33,729 bases of DNA from Rhodospirillales bacterium. GTDB lineage: Bacteria > Pseudomonadota > Alphaproteobacteria > UBA8366 > Aestuariispiraceae. The stretch is taken from assembly GCA_002696645.1 (NCBI GenBank), contig NZSA01000066.1, positions 32,542-66,270 of the forward strand, written 5' to 3'. This document shows, piece by piece, positions 23,010-30,894 of this stretch. The notes beneath the pieces are model-generated. The model worked only from the letters and a program-made list of their open reading frames with translations, was not told the DNA's origin and searched no databases. Made by a program: the position numbers and the translations under genes. Numbering within the stretch: the first letter of the stretch is position 1; each line of letters starts with the position of its first letter.

Positions 23010-24620
23010 ATGAGCACCATTCATTGCAATACAACCGGGATTATTTTTAAAGAAATATCGGAAATTGCGCGGGGGCTGAAGACCTGTGGTCTCTGTTGGA
23101 GAGTTACATTTCTTCTGTTCGTTTCGATTCTGACGATTGAGGCAATCTTGCTCGTATTTTCTGCAAACCAGTTCGAGAAAGCGCGACTGGCCGAGGCAGA
23201 GAGAGAAGCGCTTGTCACCGCTAGAACGATAATCAGGGCATCTCTGATAATCGATGATATGCATAGCCTAGATAACACATTAACCGATAGCGCAATATCC
23301 TACAGCGCATTCGAAGAAATAGGTCCTATTCTTCGTAAAAATTCATTACTGTCGGGAGCGGTCGTTTTCGATGAAAGCGGAATGCCGAGTGCGAGTTTTG
23401 GCGACCGACCGACCATTACACCATTCGATGAAAAGGATTCACGTTTATCTATTGATGGAACCATGGATATTCTATGGAAACCGAAAAGAATGGATGGATC
23501 TCGCTTTGTCGCAGGTCGTGTCGATGTGACACATATACCGGAAATGGTTCAGGCACATGTTCTGAAAATTGTCGGGTTGGTCTTATTAATTTCCCTATCG
23601 CTGACTCTTACTTCTATGATCATTCTCGAGCGCGTGCTTTTACGCCCGATACGCTGCGTGAATACGGTGCTTTCTGATATCGCCCGTAACCCCGGAAATA
23701 CATCGGAAGACGCCCTGTTCGTAAAAATGGGAAAGCGCCAGGTCGACGAATGGGTCGATGTTCGAAAAAACTTGATTTTCCTGACCCGATGCCTTCGACA
23801 GGCTTTTTTAGATATCAAGGAGCAACAGGATCAGTTAGCTGAAGCGGAAAAAATCAAAAAGATAAGCGATGCCAAGTCAGATTTCCTCGCCAATATGAGC
23901 CATGATCTTCGCACCCCGCTGAATGCGATAATTGGATATTCTGAAACGATAAATATGGAAATCTTCGGGCCTGTCGGAAGCGAACGATATCGTGAGTATA
24001 TCCAGGATATACTAGAATCTGCCAGTCAATTAAAATTTTTGGTAGATGACCTTCTTGATTTAGGTCGTATTGAAGCGGGCACCTTTGAATTGGACGAGCA
24101 ATGGGATAACCTACTGGATACCGTTCGACGTGCAGTTTTTAAGTGCGAGTCAACCTATTCTGGAGTGCCTGCAAAAACGATACAGATGCATACTGGGAAT
24201 GTAAATCCAGGTTTAGAAATTTTCGCCGACCAGAAGGCAATGAACCGGATACTTACAAACCTTGTCGGCAACAGCCTTGATCACGCGGGTCCGACAGCGA
24301 AAACGCGTGTGGTCATCTTTGGGACAAGCGAAGGGCGATTTTACATCGAGATAGGCGACAATGGATGCGGCATTGATCAGGACGTGGTCGCACGGATTAC
24401 CGAGGCATATTTCCAGGCCGGACCCAATATCGGACGCTCCGCTTATTCCAAGCGTAAATCGACTGGATTCGGACTTGGCCTTACGATGACCGCAAGTCTA
24501 TTAAGGCATCACGAGATGGGGTTCGTTATCGAAAGCATTAAAGGATCGGGGACGGTCTGTCGTGTAGAAATACCGTTGAGCAGGACGAGACAAACTCTAG
24601 TGTCGGAAGCGTTTAATTAG
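23010..24620 (+). CDS. Orphan membrane sensor histidine kinase
   Basis: With the ATG at 23010, behind AGGAAA, the protein has 536 residues; an earlier in-frame ATG at 22878 adds a doubtful leader. Membrane segments at about 30-52 and 186-208 enclose a periplasmic sensor loop of about 130 residues without a recognised domain. The kinase core shows the H-box KSDFLANMSHDLRTPLNAII (phospho-accepting His near residue 300), the N-box RILTNLVGNSLDHAG, the G1 box GDNGCGIDQ and the G2 box GFGLGLTMT. It is a HisKA/HATPase kinase. No response regulator gene lies nearby, so its partner is elsewhere. It follows the P460-type gene in the same direction, and may sense a signal related to it. Confidence 0.88.
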   Translation: MSTIHCNTTGIIFKEISEIARGLKTCGLCWRVTFLLFVSILTIEAILLVFSANQFEKARLAEAEREALVTARTIIRASLIIDDMHSLDNTLTDSAISYSAFEEIGPILRKNSLLSGAVVFDESGMPSASFGDRPTITPFDEKDSRLSIDGTMDILWKPKRMDGSRFVAGRVDVTHIPEMVQAHVLKIVGLVLLISLSLTLTSMIILERVLLRPIRCVNTVLSDIARNPGNTSEDALFVKMGKRQVDEWVDVRKNLIFLTRCLRQAFLDIKEQQDQLAEAEKIKKISDAKSDFLANMSHDLRTPLNAIIGYSETINMEIFGPVGSERYREYIQDILESASQLKFLVDDLLDLGRIEAGTFELDEQWDNLLDTVRRAVFKCESTYSGVPAKTIQMHTGNVNPGLEIFADQKAMNRILTNLVGNSLDHAGPTAKTRVVIFGTSEGRFYIEIGDNGCGIDQDVVARITEAYFQAGPNIGRSAYSKRKSTGFGLGLTMTASLLRHHEMGFVIESIKGSGTVCRVEIPLSRTRQTLVSEAFN

Positions 24621-24683
24621 AATCGGGATTCCCAAAGGGGACGAATTGTGATTCATCATGATGGCTGGGATAGGAGGCCAGCC

Positions 24684-25119
24684 ATGATGTCTCGGTCATA
24701 TTCTCTTGATCTTCGGGAGCGTGTTGTTGCGGCGGTTCTCGGTGGTGCAACGACGCGGTCGGCGGCGGCCCGTTATGGCTTTTCGGTTGCGACGGCGATG
24801 CGCTGGTCGCAGCGGGGGCGTGCGGGGCTCAGTCTTATGCCCAGTAAACGGGGCGGCCACCGACCGAGCCTGTTGGTTGGCGATGTTGCGGCCTGGCTGC
24901 GTGCGCGGATACGCGAGAAGCCGGATATCACCTTGCGGGCATTGACGACGGAGTTGCAGGCACAGGGGACGGTGGTGCATGTCCGCTCGGTGGGGCGGTT
25001 CATGCGCCGCGAGGGCCTCAGCTATAAAAAAAGCGCTGCTGGCGAGCGAGCGGAATGGGTCGAAGACCGCTGCGCCGCTGGTCCTTGACGGCCCGATCAA
25101 CGGCCTCGCCTTCACACCT
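24684..25119 (+). pseudogene. IS630-family transposase, internally deleted remnant
   Basis: The N-terminal frame MMSRSYSLDLRERVVAAVLG with an HTH (TRSAAARYGFSVATAMRW) and HRPSLLVGDVAAWL is the usual IS630 OrfA. After a run of seven A at 25026-25032 the match continues in the next frame as KALLASERNGSKTAAPLVLD and GPINGLAFT. The DDE domain between ASE and the LDGPINGLAF motif, including FIDET, has been deleted. The fragment ends at about 25119, where an IS6-type end (GGCTTTGTCAG) begins. The ribosome site lies in the loop of a small hairpin (24660-24684). Not functional. Confidence 0.8.
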
Positions 25120-25878
25120 GGCTTTGTCAGAAGAAACTAGATTGAGGCAATTTGAGTATCCGGACAGCTTCCTTAGATGACAAGTTCCCCATTCCGTTAT
25201 TTCAAGACGTCACCCGAGATCATCCGGCTCGCGGTCATGATTTACGTTCGGTTTCCACTGTCACTTCGCAATGTTGAAGACCTGCTCCATGAGCGCGGGA
25301 TCGAAATCTGCCATGAGAAGGTGCGCTATTGGTGGAACCGTTTCGGGCCAATGTTTGCCGCTGAAATCCGGAAACGTCGCGTTACAAACTGTTCATATTC
25401 AAACTGGCGGTGGCATCTCGATGAGGTGTTCGTGAAGATCAATGGAGAAACCCACTATCTGTGGCGGGCTGTTGACCACGAAGGAGAAGTGCTGGAATCC
25501 TTTGTTACGAAACGCCGCAACCGTAAGGCTGCATTAGCATTCTTAAAGAAAGCAATGAAACGATATGGCCAACCGAAGGTCATTGCGACGGATCGACTGA
25601 AGTCCTACCGGGCGGCAATGAAGGTCGTTGGTAATCAAGCAGCCCAGGAAGTTGGTCGTTGGAAAAACAATCGCGCCGAGAACTCCCACTTGCCATTTCG
25701 TCGACGAGAGCGAGCCGTGTCCAGGTTTAGGCTCAGACGAAGTTTGCAGAAACTCTCGTCCATCCACTCTGCCATCTTCAACCGCTTCAACTTTCAAAGG
25801 CACCTTGTCTCAAGAGACGAATTCAAAATTCAACGTGACGCTTCCCTAATTGAATGGCAGCAGCGTTGTGCTGCGTCA
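25120..25878 (+). mobile_element. IS6-family insertion sequence, right end lost
   Basis: The left end GGCTTTGTCAGAAGAAAC resembles the GGCxCTGTTGCAAA-type terminal repeats of IS6 elements and sits directly at the break in the IS630 fragment. The expected inverted repeat after the transposase gene is absent. The sequence changes to an IS110-type left flank near 25878. The element was therefore probably truncated there. Confidence 0.55.
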
Positions 25879-26034
25879 TTCGACCGACCTACGGGCAAAC
25901 TGAGACGAGTTCGCATTTGTCTGATGGTGTGGACGGCTCCACCCGAACGGCATCACGATGTGCCATATTGGTGCTGTTTGAAACCAACAGTGGGAAGGAG
26001 CCATCCACATGACGACTACAACACTCGGGATTGA
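25177..26034 (+). CDS. IS6-family transposase with read-through extension
   Basis: The DDE transposase of the IS6 group carries WHLDEVFVKINGETHYLWRA (first Asp), VIATDRLKSYRAAM (second Asp) and NRAENSHLPFRRRERAVSRF (Glu). An N-terminal HTH region (RFPLSLRNVEDLLHERGIE) precedes the core. The family protein normally ends near residue 233 (IEWQQRCAA). Here there is no stop and the frame runs 52 residues further into IS110 flanking DNA. The catalytic part is complete, but the right terminal repeat is missing, so independent transposition is unlikely. Confidence 0.8.
   Translation: MTSSPFRYFKTSPEIIRLAVMIYVRFPLSLRNVEDLLHERGIEICHEKVRYWWNRFGPMFAAEIRKRRVTNCSYSNWRWHLDEVFVKINGETHYLWRAVDHEGEVLESFVTKRRNRKAALAFLKKAMKRYGQPKVIATDRLKSYRAAMKVVGNQAAQEVGRWKNNRAENSHLPFRRRERAVSRFRLRRSLQKLSSIHSAIFNRFNFQRHLVSRDEFKIQRDASLIEWQQRCAASFDRPTGKLRRVRICLMVWTAPPERHHDVPYWCCLKPTVGRSHPHDDYNTRD
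25927..26010 (+). ncRNA. Candidate IS110 left-end structured region (bridge-RNA type)
   Basis: GTGTGGACGGCTCC (25927-25940) and GGAGCCATCCACAT (25997-26010) can pair over 12 of 14 bases. They close a structured interior with further possible stems (GGCA/TGCC, CTGTT/AACAG), just before the IS110 transposase start. IS110-family elements encode a bridge RNA in their non-coding end. Whether this truncated copy still makes one is unknown. Confidence 0.35.
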
Positions 26035-26312
26035 TCTCGCCAAGTCAGTTTTCCAGTTGCACGGTGTGAATGCGCAAGGCGCCATTGTTTTGCAGAAGAA
26101 ACTTCGGCGCGGAGCGGTTCTTTCTTTTCTGGGTAAGCTCAAGCCTTGCCTGATCGGCATGGAGGCTTGCGCCACATCACATTATTGGGCGCGTGAGATT
26201 GCAGCCCTTGGGCATACGGTGCGCTTGATACCACCTTCCTATGTGAAGCCTTACGTCAAACGACAAAAGAACGATGCGGCTGATGCAGAAGCAATCTGTG
26301 AGGCCGTCACCG
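26009..26312 (+). pseudogene. IS110-family transposase, N-terminal fragment
   Basis: MTTTTLGIDLAKSVFQLHGV begins the RuvC-like DEDD domain (Asp in GIDLAKS). CLIGMEACATSHYWAREIA and YVKPYVKRQKNDAADAEAIC follow with the other acidic residues. The match stops at about residue 101 (EAVT). The frame then enters reversed ATPase DNA near 26312 and ends at 26461. The C-terminal Tnp_20 domain with the catalytic serine is missing. Insertion of this element, or a later deletion, removed the 3' end of the ATPase gene. Confidence 0.85.
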
Positions 26313-27851
26313 CCTGTCACGGACTGAAAATCCTCAGCCACTGTCCAACTGACGCCCGTATCCCGCGCGCCGGCCACGATTGCCCTGGCCAGTGGATGTT
26401 CCGATTGCTCTTCCGCCGCGGCGGCGAGCACGAGCGCCCTTTCGCGGCTCATATCGTTTAAAGCAACGACATCGACGAGCTTCGGCTTGCCCTCAGTCAG
26501 GGTCCCGGTCTTGTCGAGCACCACATGCGTAATGTCCTTGAGGACCTGGAACGCTTCGCCCGAACGGATCAGGATACCGCGTGTTGCGGCAATACCGCCG
26601 CCCCGGATCAGCGCCAGAGGCGTGGCCATGCCGAGGGCGCAAGGATAGCCCATCACCAGCACGGTAACGGCGGCATAGATGGCGCGCACCCAATGCGGCT
26701 CGCGGCTCCAGCTATCCGGGCTGAGGCCCCAGAACAGGAACGCAGCGAGGGAAACGACGAGAACGGCTGGCACGTAGTGCTTGAGCACCCTGTCCACCAG
26801 CACGACGATGCCGGGCTTCATCGCCTTGGTTTCTTCGACATGGCGGGCGACCTGATGCAGGAAACTGTCCTCGCCGATGCGCGTTGTCTCGATTAGAAGC
26901 GCACCGGTCTGGTTGATCGACCCACCGATGACCTCGGCGCCAACGGCCTTTTCCACCGGCACCGACTCGCCGGTGACGATCGCCTCGTCGATGGCGCTTT
27001 CACCCTCTATGACCTTTCCATCCACCGGCACCTGCTCGCCGGGGCGCACACGCACATGATCGCCCACGGCGACTTCTTCGATGGGCACTTCCCGCTCGGT
27101 CCCGTCGCGGATGACATTCGCTGTCGGTGGCTGCATGGACAAGAGCTGACGCACGCTTTCCGACGCCTTGGTGCGCACGATAATCGACACGAAACCCGAC
27201 AGCAGATGATAGGCGGTGAGGAACACGACCACCCCGAAGAAATCGACGGCCGGAAAGCCGACGAAACCATACCAGCCGAACCAGGGCATGGGCGCACCGA
27301 GCAGACCGCCGATATAGGCGCCGATGGCCCCGGAATGCGCACCCGACAGATAAGAGCACATGCTGATTGGTGATGCCGCGCTTGCCCGCGCCCCAGGCCA
27401 TGCGGACGATACGCCGTCCGTTCCACAAGAGCACGAAAGTGGCGATGGCCCAGGCGGTCCATACATGCCAGTCGCGCATCTGCCACAGCCCCAGCCACAT
27501 AGCGCTCATCGCCATGAACAGGATAAGCGCGGCGGTGGCGGCCATGGCAAGATCGGTTGCTTCCTCGCGGATCGCGCGTTTCTGCTCCTCGAAGGCGCTC
27601 GCCTTGCGCGGATCGCGGATGGTGAAGCCGAGGTCGGTCAGCGTATGCTTGATCCGCGCTTCGTCGGTCTCTTGCCGATCGAAGCGGATCAACACCTCTT
27701 CATGGGCGAGTGAGACATGCGCCTCGCGCACGCCCTTGTCCCTCATGAGCGCCGAGGAGATCGAATTGGCACAGAACGAACAACTCATGCCACCGATCTT
27801 GAGCTGGAGCGTGCCAGAGGTAGATGTTGGGGCAGATGCTGTCGCATTCAT
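26313..27851 (-). pseudogene. Heavy-metal P1B-type ATPase, frameshifted and truncated
   Basis: The start at 27851 gives an N-terminal heavy-metal-associated domain (GGMSCSFCANSISSAL), then membrane helices up to NQHVLLSVG. There an extra base in the CCC at 27342-27344 shifts the frame. In the next frame HSGAIGAYIGGLLG continues, through the actuator motif TGES, the helix-6 metal site GYPCALGMATPLAL and the phosphorylation site DKTGTLTEGKP. The coding match ends at FQSVTG (about 26313), so part of the ATP-binding domain, the hinge and the last helices are lost. It would have exported Cu(I), Ag(I) or a related metal. The YPC motif differs from the CPC of CopA. Inactive as read. Confidence 0.85.
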
Positions 27852-27855
27852 GGTG

Positions 27856-29339
27856 TCACCTCTTCAAGCCGGTCAGCAGGTCGTCGGAGAGGAACAGGTC
27901 GCTGCGGCCATTCTCGCTGCGGATCGCCAGCATATTGGCCAGGAACAGTGCGTCGCCGGTGTGGAAGGTCGGGTCGCTCACCCGCCAGACACCGTCCTCG
28001 AAGATCACTTCAGAGGCAAAGACCGGCGCTGTCGATACTGCTCCGGGCAATATGGGATGGGCGAAGTGCTCCGCCGGCTCTCCTTCCAGATAAGGCGCGA
28101 CCACCAGTGGCAGCGGGCTCGCCTGCATGAGGCCGGAGCGAACAATCACGCTTTCGAAAAAGCGGGGAAACAGCGCAGAAGCCTGCTCAGCCTCAGCATC
28201 GGAACCGTGCCAGCGCACGGCATTGAGAGCTGCCACGACCGCACCGGCGGATCGCGGGTCATAGGTCACCGGCGCCTCGCCACGGCGAAACAGCTCTGCC
28301 TCGTCATCCCAAAGCGGTATCAGCCGGTCGCTAAACAAATTCTGCGCCGCCTCGGCAAAGGCTGGTTCGGCCAACAGCCGCCTGGCCTCTGTCAACCCGT
28401 AGATGGCAAGCGCTATATCCTCGATGGCCGTGCCGGGCTCCCCGTCAGGTTTTTGGCCAGGCTTTCCGCATAGGTGCGCGCCAGCGTCAGCGCCTCGCCT
28501 CTGAGCGCCGAATCATCGGTGGCCAGGGCGAAACGCCCCAATGCCACTACCGCAAGGCCGCGCTCGGCTGGGGTCTCAGGTGGCATTGCCGTGACGTCCG
28601 CGAAGGCTTACCTCAAGAGCGGGCGATAGTTCTCGGCAGCCGTCAAGTCCCGGTAGGCGGCGTGCCAGTAGTCATCGCGCGCACTCGTTCCGGCCAGCAC
28701 CATGTTCGACGCCGCCCACAGCACGGCAATCTGGTCGCGTGGAACCGCCGCGCCAAGGTTGCCGCTAGATGCCAGCGGCGCGAACAGCCCATCGGCGCTC
28801 GTCAGCCGCGCGCCAAGCGTCTGCGCCTGGGCGCGTGCCTGCGGAATCACCATCAGGGCCGCCAATTTATTGTCCGGTAGGTCATGGAACTGCATGTGGA
28901 ACTCGGGGCTCGTGATCTTGATCATCGCCCAGGCCTGTGCGGCCGGGTCGAGTGTGCGGTCGAAGGTGGACGCGTCCCAGGCCAGCGTCCGAGGTACGGC
29001 GAAATCCGGCGTGCCCACGAAGGCCGGCCGAGCACCAGCGTAAACCGGGCCAACCGCCGCCATGTCCGGCATCTCGGGCCGGGTGACGAAACCGGCACGG
29101 CGCAACCATTCGTCGCGCTCATAGGGTGAAATCACCAGCGCCTCGCCGAGGCCGGAAAACATCACCGCGTTGGCAAGGTTGGATAGCGCGGCGAAATACA
29201 CCGCCGGGCGGACATTGCTTTCGTCATAATGGAATTCGTCGGCAGCCCGTGCAGACGGCGCAAATGCAAGGTTTGTAACGAGCGAGGCGGGAACGGCGTA
29301 CGCAGCGATTGTTCTCGTCAAAGCGGAAAATAGGGTCAT
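27856..29339 (-). pseudogene. Exported protein of unknown function, broken by a stop and a frameshift
   Basis: The gene starts at 29339 with a signal-peptide-like N-terminus ending in SARAADEFHYDE and is open for 243 residues to a TAA at 28608-28610. The same frame continues after the stop as AFADVTAMPPETPAERGLAV and so on. It then shifts near 28445-28460 and resumes as DGEPGTAIEDIALAIYGLTE to the stop at 27856. The ancestral protein had about 490 residues. I recognise no family. It is the first gene behind a mer-type operator and precedes the ATPase by five bases, so a metal-related extracytoplasmic role is likely. Confidence 0.75.
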
Positions 29340-29391
29340 GGCGGCCTCCGGTACGGTGATCCCGCAACCATGCGGGATGATCTCAGGGGCC

Positions 29392-29423
29392 AGCCTACCC
29401 TCCGTACTAAACTACGGAGTCAA
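29392..29423 (-). promoter_or_regulatory. mer-type operator/promoter for the broken export gene and ATPase
   Basis: The minus strand has TTGACT (29423-29418), the dyad CTCCGTA-n6-TACGGAG (29400-29419) and TAGGCT as a -10 at 20-bp spacing. This closely resembles PmerT of Tn501. A hairpin (29359-29378, stem of 8 bp, loop ACCA) lies in the leader. Confidence 0.75.
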
Positions 29424-29444
29424 GCGCTTTCTTCTGCCGGACTG

Positions 29445-30122
29445 TCAGGCCAGTTCCGGCACAGCGGAAAACAGGCCGAACCAGATCGACCAAAGGCCAA
29501 GCGCGATGAGCAACCCCCCTGCCCAGAACGGTATTTTGGCGGAAAGCCCCGCGAGATGGTCGAACAGACGGCGCGCCGGTTTGAATGCCACAGCCGCAAC
29601 GAGCGGCAGGGACAAGGCCAGACCGAACACTCCAAGCGATATGAACCCACTCAGAGCCGCGTCGCCGCTGGCGCCATCGGCCCCTGCAACGCCGAGCAGA
29701 ACCAGAAGCAATGGCGCGGCACAGGCGGGAATGTTGAGACCGAAGATAAGACCGAGCCCAACCGAACCGCGCGCACCACTCAAACCGGCGAGCCGCGGCC
29801 CGATCGAACGCATGAGAAATCCGGCGCGCCCGATGAGATAGAGAATCCCGATTGCCGCATAAACAAGACCGAGCACGATCCAGGCTCCGCGCTGGAACCC
29901 GATAAATGCAGACCCGACCAGCACCGCCGCCACGCCAAGAGCGCCGATGAAAAGCGCGCGCGTGAGCGCGAAAACCGCCGTCTCGGTGAATTTCTGCGCT
30001 CTCTCCTTGCCTTCCAGATATTTGATAAAGATCAGGCTGGAACCGATTGAGCAGGGGTCAATGAAGCCGAACAGGCCAAGCCCTGCCGGTAGAATGAGAA
30101 GATTGAACAAACTGAATTCCAT
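29445..30122 (-). CDS. CcdA-family membrane protein (cytochrome c biogenesis/thiol transfer type)
   Basis: This 225-residue protein has six hydrophobic helices. The two conserved cysteines of CcdA lie in GLFGFIDPCSIGSSL (helix 1) and GLNIPACAAPLLL (helix 4). CcdA-type proteins carry reducing equivalents from the cytoplasmic thioredoxin system across the inner membrane. The start ATG overlaps the TAA of the MerR-HMA gene by one base, so they are co-translated. Next to a mercury-type regulator, the protein may maintain reduced cysteines in metal-binding proteins or transport metal itself. Both are inference. It appears complete. Confidence 0.82.
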   Translation of the reverse strand: MEFSLFNLLILPAGLGLFGFIDPCSIGSSLIFIKYLEGKERAQKFTETAVFALTRALFIGALGVAAVLVGSAFIGFQRGAWIVLGLVYAAIGILYLIGRAGFLMRSIGPRLAGLSGARGSVGLGLIFGLNIPACAAPLLLVLLGVAGADGASGDAALSGFISLGVFGLALSLPLVAAVAFKPARRLFDHLAGLSAKIPFWAGGLLIALGLWSIWFGLFSAVPELA

Positions 30123-30796
30123 TATAGCCCGCTTTCGCTGATGTGATATCCGGCCTTTGCGGCCGCTTCCCTCAACCGCCCGACGCTCGTGATGCCCTTG
30201 TCAAAACTGACGCTAACTTCCCGGCGTTCGAACGAGACGCTGGCCTCGCCGACACCCGGTTCGGCGCCAAGCAGCGCCTCGACGGTCCGCGCGCAGCCCA
30301 CACAATGCATTCCATCGATCCCGAAGATGGTCCTGACCAATTGTGTTCTGGATGCCGCATCGTCCAGGTGAGGCGCAGTGTTCATCGTTGGTCGCTCGCT
30401 GATCGCGTCCATGATCGTGCAGGCGCTCAAATCCCCGCCACCGGGACATCTGGCGATGAGCACATCGAGCGCCGAGCGAATGTCCTCCAATTGTGCGATC
30501 TTGCCGTCCACATCCTGGCGCTTGGCGACAGCCTGCATACGCACATCAGAACAGTCTGCATTCGGATCCGTCTTCAACGCCAGGAGTTCGGCAATCTCGC
30601 ACAACGAGAATCCGAGTTCCTGTGCCTGCCGGATGAAGCGGATGCGCTCGACAGTCTCGCGTTCATAATGGCGATAGCCGCCGCCGCTTGGACGCAATGG
30701 CTGTTCGATCAATCCTCGTCGTTCGTAAAACCGGATCGTCTCGACGCCGACACCGGCCTGTTCGGCGGCGCGGGCTATGGTCATCGCTCTTGCCAT
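30122..30796 (-). CDS. MerR-type Hg(II)/thiophilic-metal regulator fused to a C-terminal HMA domain
   Basis: This 224-residue protein combines two parts. Residues 5-135 are a MerR regulator: HTH RAAEQAGVGVETIRFYERRG, then the dimer helix, with C82, C117 and C126 at the same numbers as the Hg(II) ligands of Tn501 MerR. Residues 153-224 form a heavy-metal-associated domain with IDGMHCVGCARTVEALL (C165-x-x-C168), like MerP or CopZ. The fusion would let the regulator take metal directly or act as buffer. It lies in an operon with the CcdA-like gene, behind its own mer-type operator. The cysteine set argues for mercury rather than copper. Confidence 0.88.
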   Translation of the reverse strand: MARAMTIARAAEQAGVGVETIRFYERRGLIEQPLRPSGGGYRHYERETVERIRFIRQAQELGFSLCEIAELLALKTDPNADCSDVRMQAVAKRQDVDGKIAQLEDIRSALDVLIARCPGGGDLSACTIMDAISERPTMNTAPHLDDAASRTQLVRTIFGIDGMHCVGCARTVEALLGAEPGVGEASVSFERREVSVSFDKGITSVGRLREAAAKAGYHISESGL

Positions 30797-30816
30797 GCTG
30801 TCTCATCTCCCCATAA

Positions 30817-30848
30817 ACAATAGACTCCGTATATTGGTACGGGGTCAA
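30817..30848 (-). promoter_or_regulatory. mer-type operator/promoter of the MerR-HMA operon
   Basis: The minus strand has TTGACC (30848-30843), the dyad ACCCCGTA-n6-TACGGAGT (30824-30845) and TATTGT at 20-bp spacing. The half-site CTCCGTA is shared with the operator at 29400-29419, so the MerR-HMA protein probably controls both. Confidence 0.72.
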
Positions 30849-30894
30849 CAATTGAAGAGGCGGTTCACGACAGTTTTGACCGGATCAAATGTTG

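Noticed and set aside
24660-24700. A riboswitch or regulatory hairpin at the start of the IS630 fragment
   Set aside because: The 8-bp hairpin belongs to the end of a dead insertion element and has no conserved aptamer features.
27367-28473. A long plus-strand frame of 368 residues
   Set aside because: It is the antisense of the GC-rich ATPase and the broken export gene. The opposite strand carries the clear motifs.
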